Shown here one piece after another: positions 63,759 through 64,000 of a DNA stretch of 64,000 nucleotides. Within the stretch, counting starts at the first letter, position 1. Every line of letters starts with the position of its first letter. The DNA is from Fimbriimonadaceae bacterium (GTDB lineage Bacteria; Armatimonadota; Fimbriimonadia; Fimbriimonadales; Fimbriimonadaceae): positions 1 through 64,000 of the forward strand of contig JAMLGR010000016.1 in assembly GCA_023957775.1 (NCBI GenBank), given 5' to 3'. Below the pieces are notes generated by a model. The model was not told the origin of the DNA. It did no database searches and saw only the letters and a program-made list of their open reading frames with translations. The translations under genes and the position numbers were made by a program.

Positions 63759-64000
63759 GACAATTGAACTGTCAGCACTTGGTCATGCTCGCCGTCTTGG
63801 CGCTTGCGTCGCCGGCGGCTGCCCAACAGCGGTACTTTCCGCCGGATCCGGCGGAGGTCGCGAAGGAAGCGCGGATAAGCGAGCTCATCGGCCAGGGGCA
63901 TCAGGAGGAACGAATCGGCAACGTGCCGGCTGCGATCGCGAAACTGCAAGACGCCTGCGTCGTCGAAGCGACCCGATCAGGAGGTTTCTTCTCGTGGGCC
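63755..64000 (+). CDS. Exported TPR-like protein (copy 2), cut by window end
   Basis: The first 82 residues match the protein at 59242 (LVMLAVLALASPAAAQQRYFPPDP split; EARISELIGQGHQEERIGN). Signal peptide present. The 3' end is beyond the window. Confidence 0.75.
   Translation, partial: MRQLNCQHLVMLAVLALASPAAAQQRYFPPDPAEVAKEARISELIGQGHQEERIGNVPAAIAKLQDACVVEATRSGGFFSWA

Overview
The window looks like a chromosomal segment of a high-GC, Gram-negative-type bacterium. The best guess is Armatimonadota (Fimbriimonadia-like), but that is inferred from gene content only. Pointers are at least six PEP-CTERM-tailed exported proteins, a two-domain rhamnulose-phosphate aldolase/lactaldehyde dehydrogenase next to LutABC, lipoproteins with lipoboxes, many non-ATG starts, and intergenic DNA full of 7-bp and 8-9-bp tandem repeats. 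No 16S rRNA or other decisive marker is present.

Region 1-29.5 kb is ordinary, dense core genome. It holds a secreted metallopeptidase, an M24 peptidase, a PEP-CTERM protein, RNase III with an aminotransferase (ATGA overlap), a FecCD permease, a TIGR03790 lipoprotein, a glycosyltransferase, a FemAB/GNAT-like enzyme, a DegT aminotransferase, a TolB-like lipoprotein and Maf. A minus-strand operon (20750 to 12830) appears to run L-rhamnulose to pyruvate: RhaEW, RhaB, LutA and a LutB-LutC fusion, followed by an esterase. A DUF1501 Tat protein, an S51 peptidase, a phosphodiester glycosidase and an LD-carboxypeptidase come next. The conserved rpmH-rnpA-yidD-yidC-jag operon follows; rnpA apparently starts with ATT and jag carries an apparent frameshift.

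Region 29.5-38.8 kb follows tRNA-Tyr and tRNA-Thr and is accessory DNA. It has a phage tape-measure-like remnant, an FHA fragment, a broken tyrosine integrase, an RHH protein, lower-GC orphan genes and an overlapping three-gene operon headed by a TIGR04255-like protein.

Region 38.8-52.7 kb returns to core-like genes: a di-heme oxidoreductase, a class V PLP enzyme, tRNA-Pro(CGG), a PII-like protein and a TPR protein. It then carries a repeated divergent module in which a C-type-lectin PEP-CTERM gene faces a SARP/BTAD-like regulator (three lectins, two intact regulators, one regulator stub). Two tandem matrixin metalloproteases with PEP-CTERM tails follow.

Region 52.7-64 kb is anchored in tRNA-Pro(GGG). 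The 3' half of that tRNA is repeated exactly (49 bp) 8.8 kb downstream, and both copies are followed by the same diverged leader and a promoter whose -35/-10 spacer contains a poly-C run (10 C and 12 C). The first copy drives an exported RHS/YD-repeat protein with a probable C-terminal toxin and an overlapping immunity candidate. The second has lost all but about the first 10 codons of the RHS gene and now precedes a 536-aa exported protein and a TPR partner. Decayed relatives of that exported pair, a broken MNT-HEPN module and a RelE/XRE module fill the first copy. The most interesting system is this tRNA-anchored, probably phase-variable RHS/exported-protein array.
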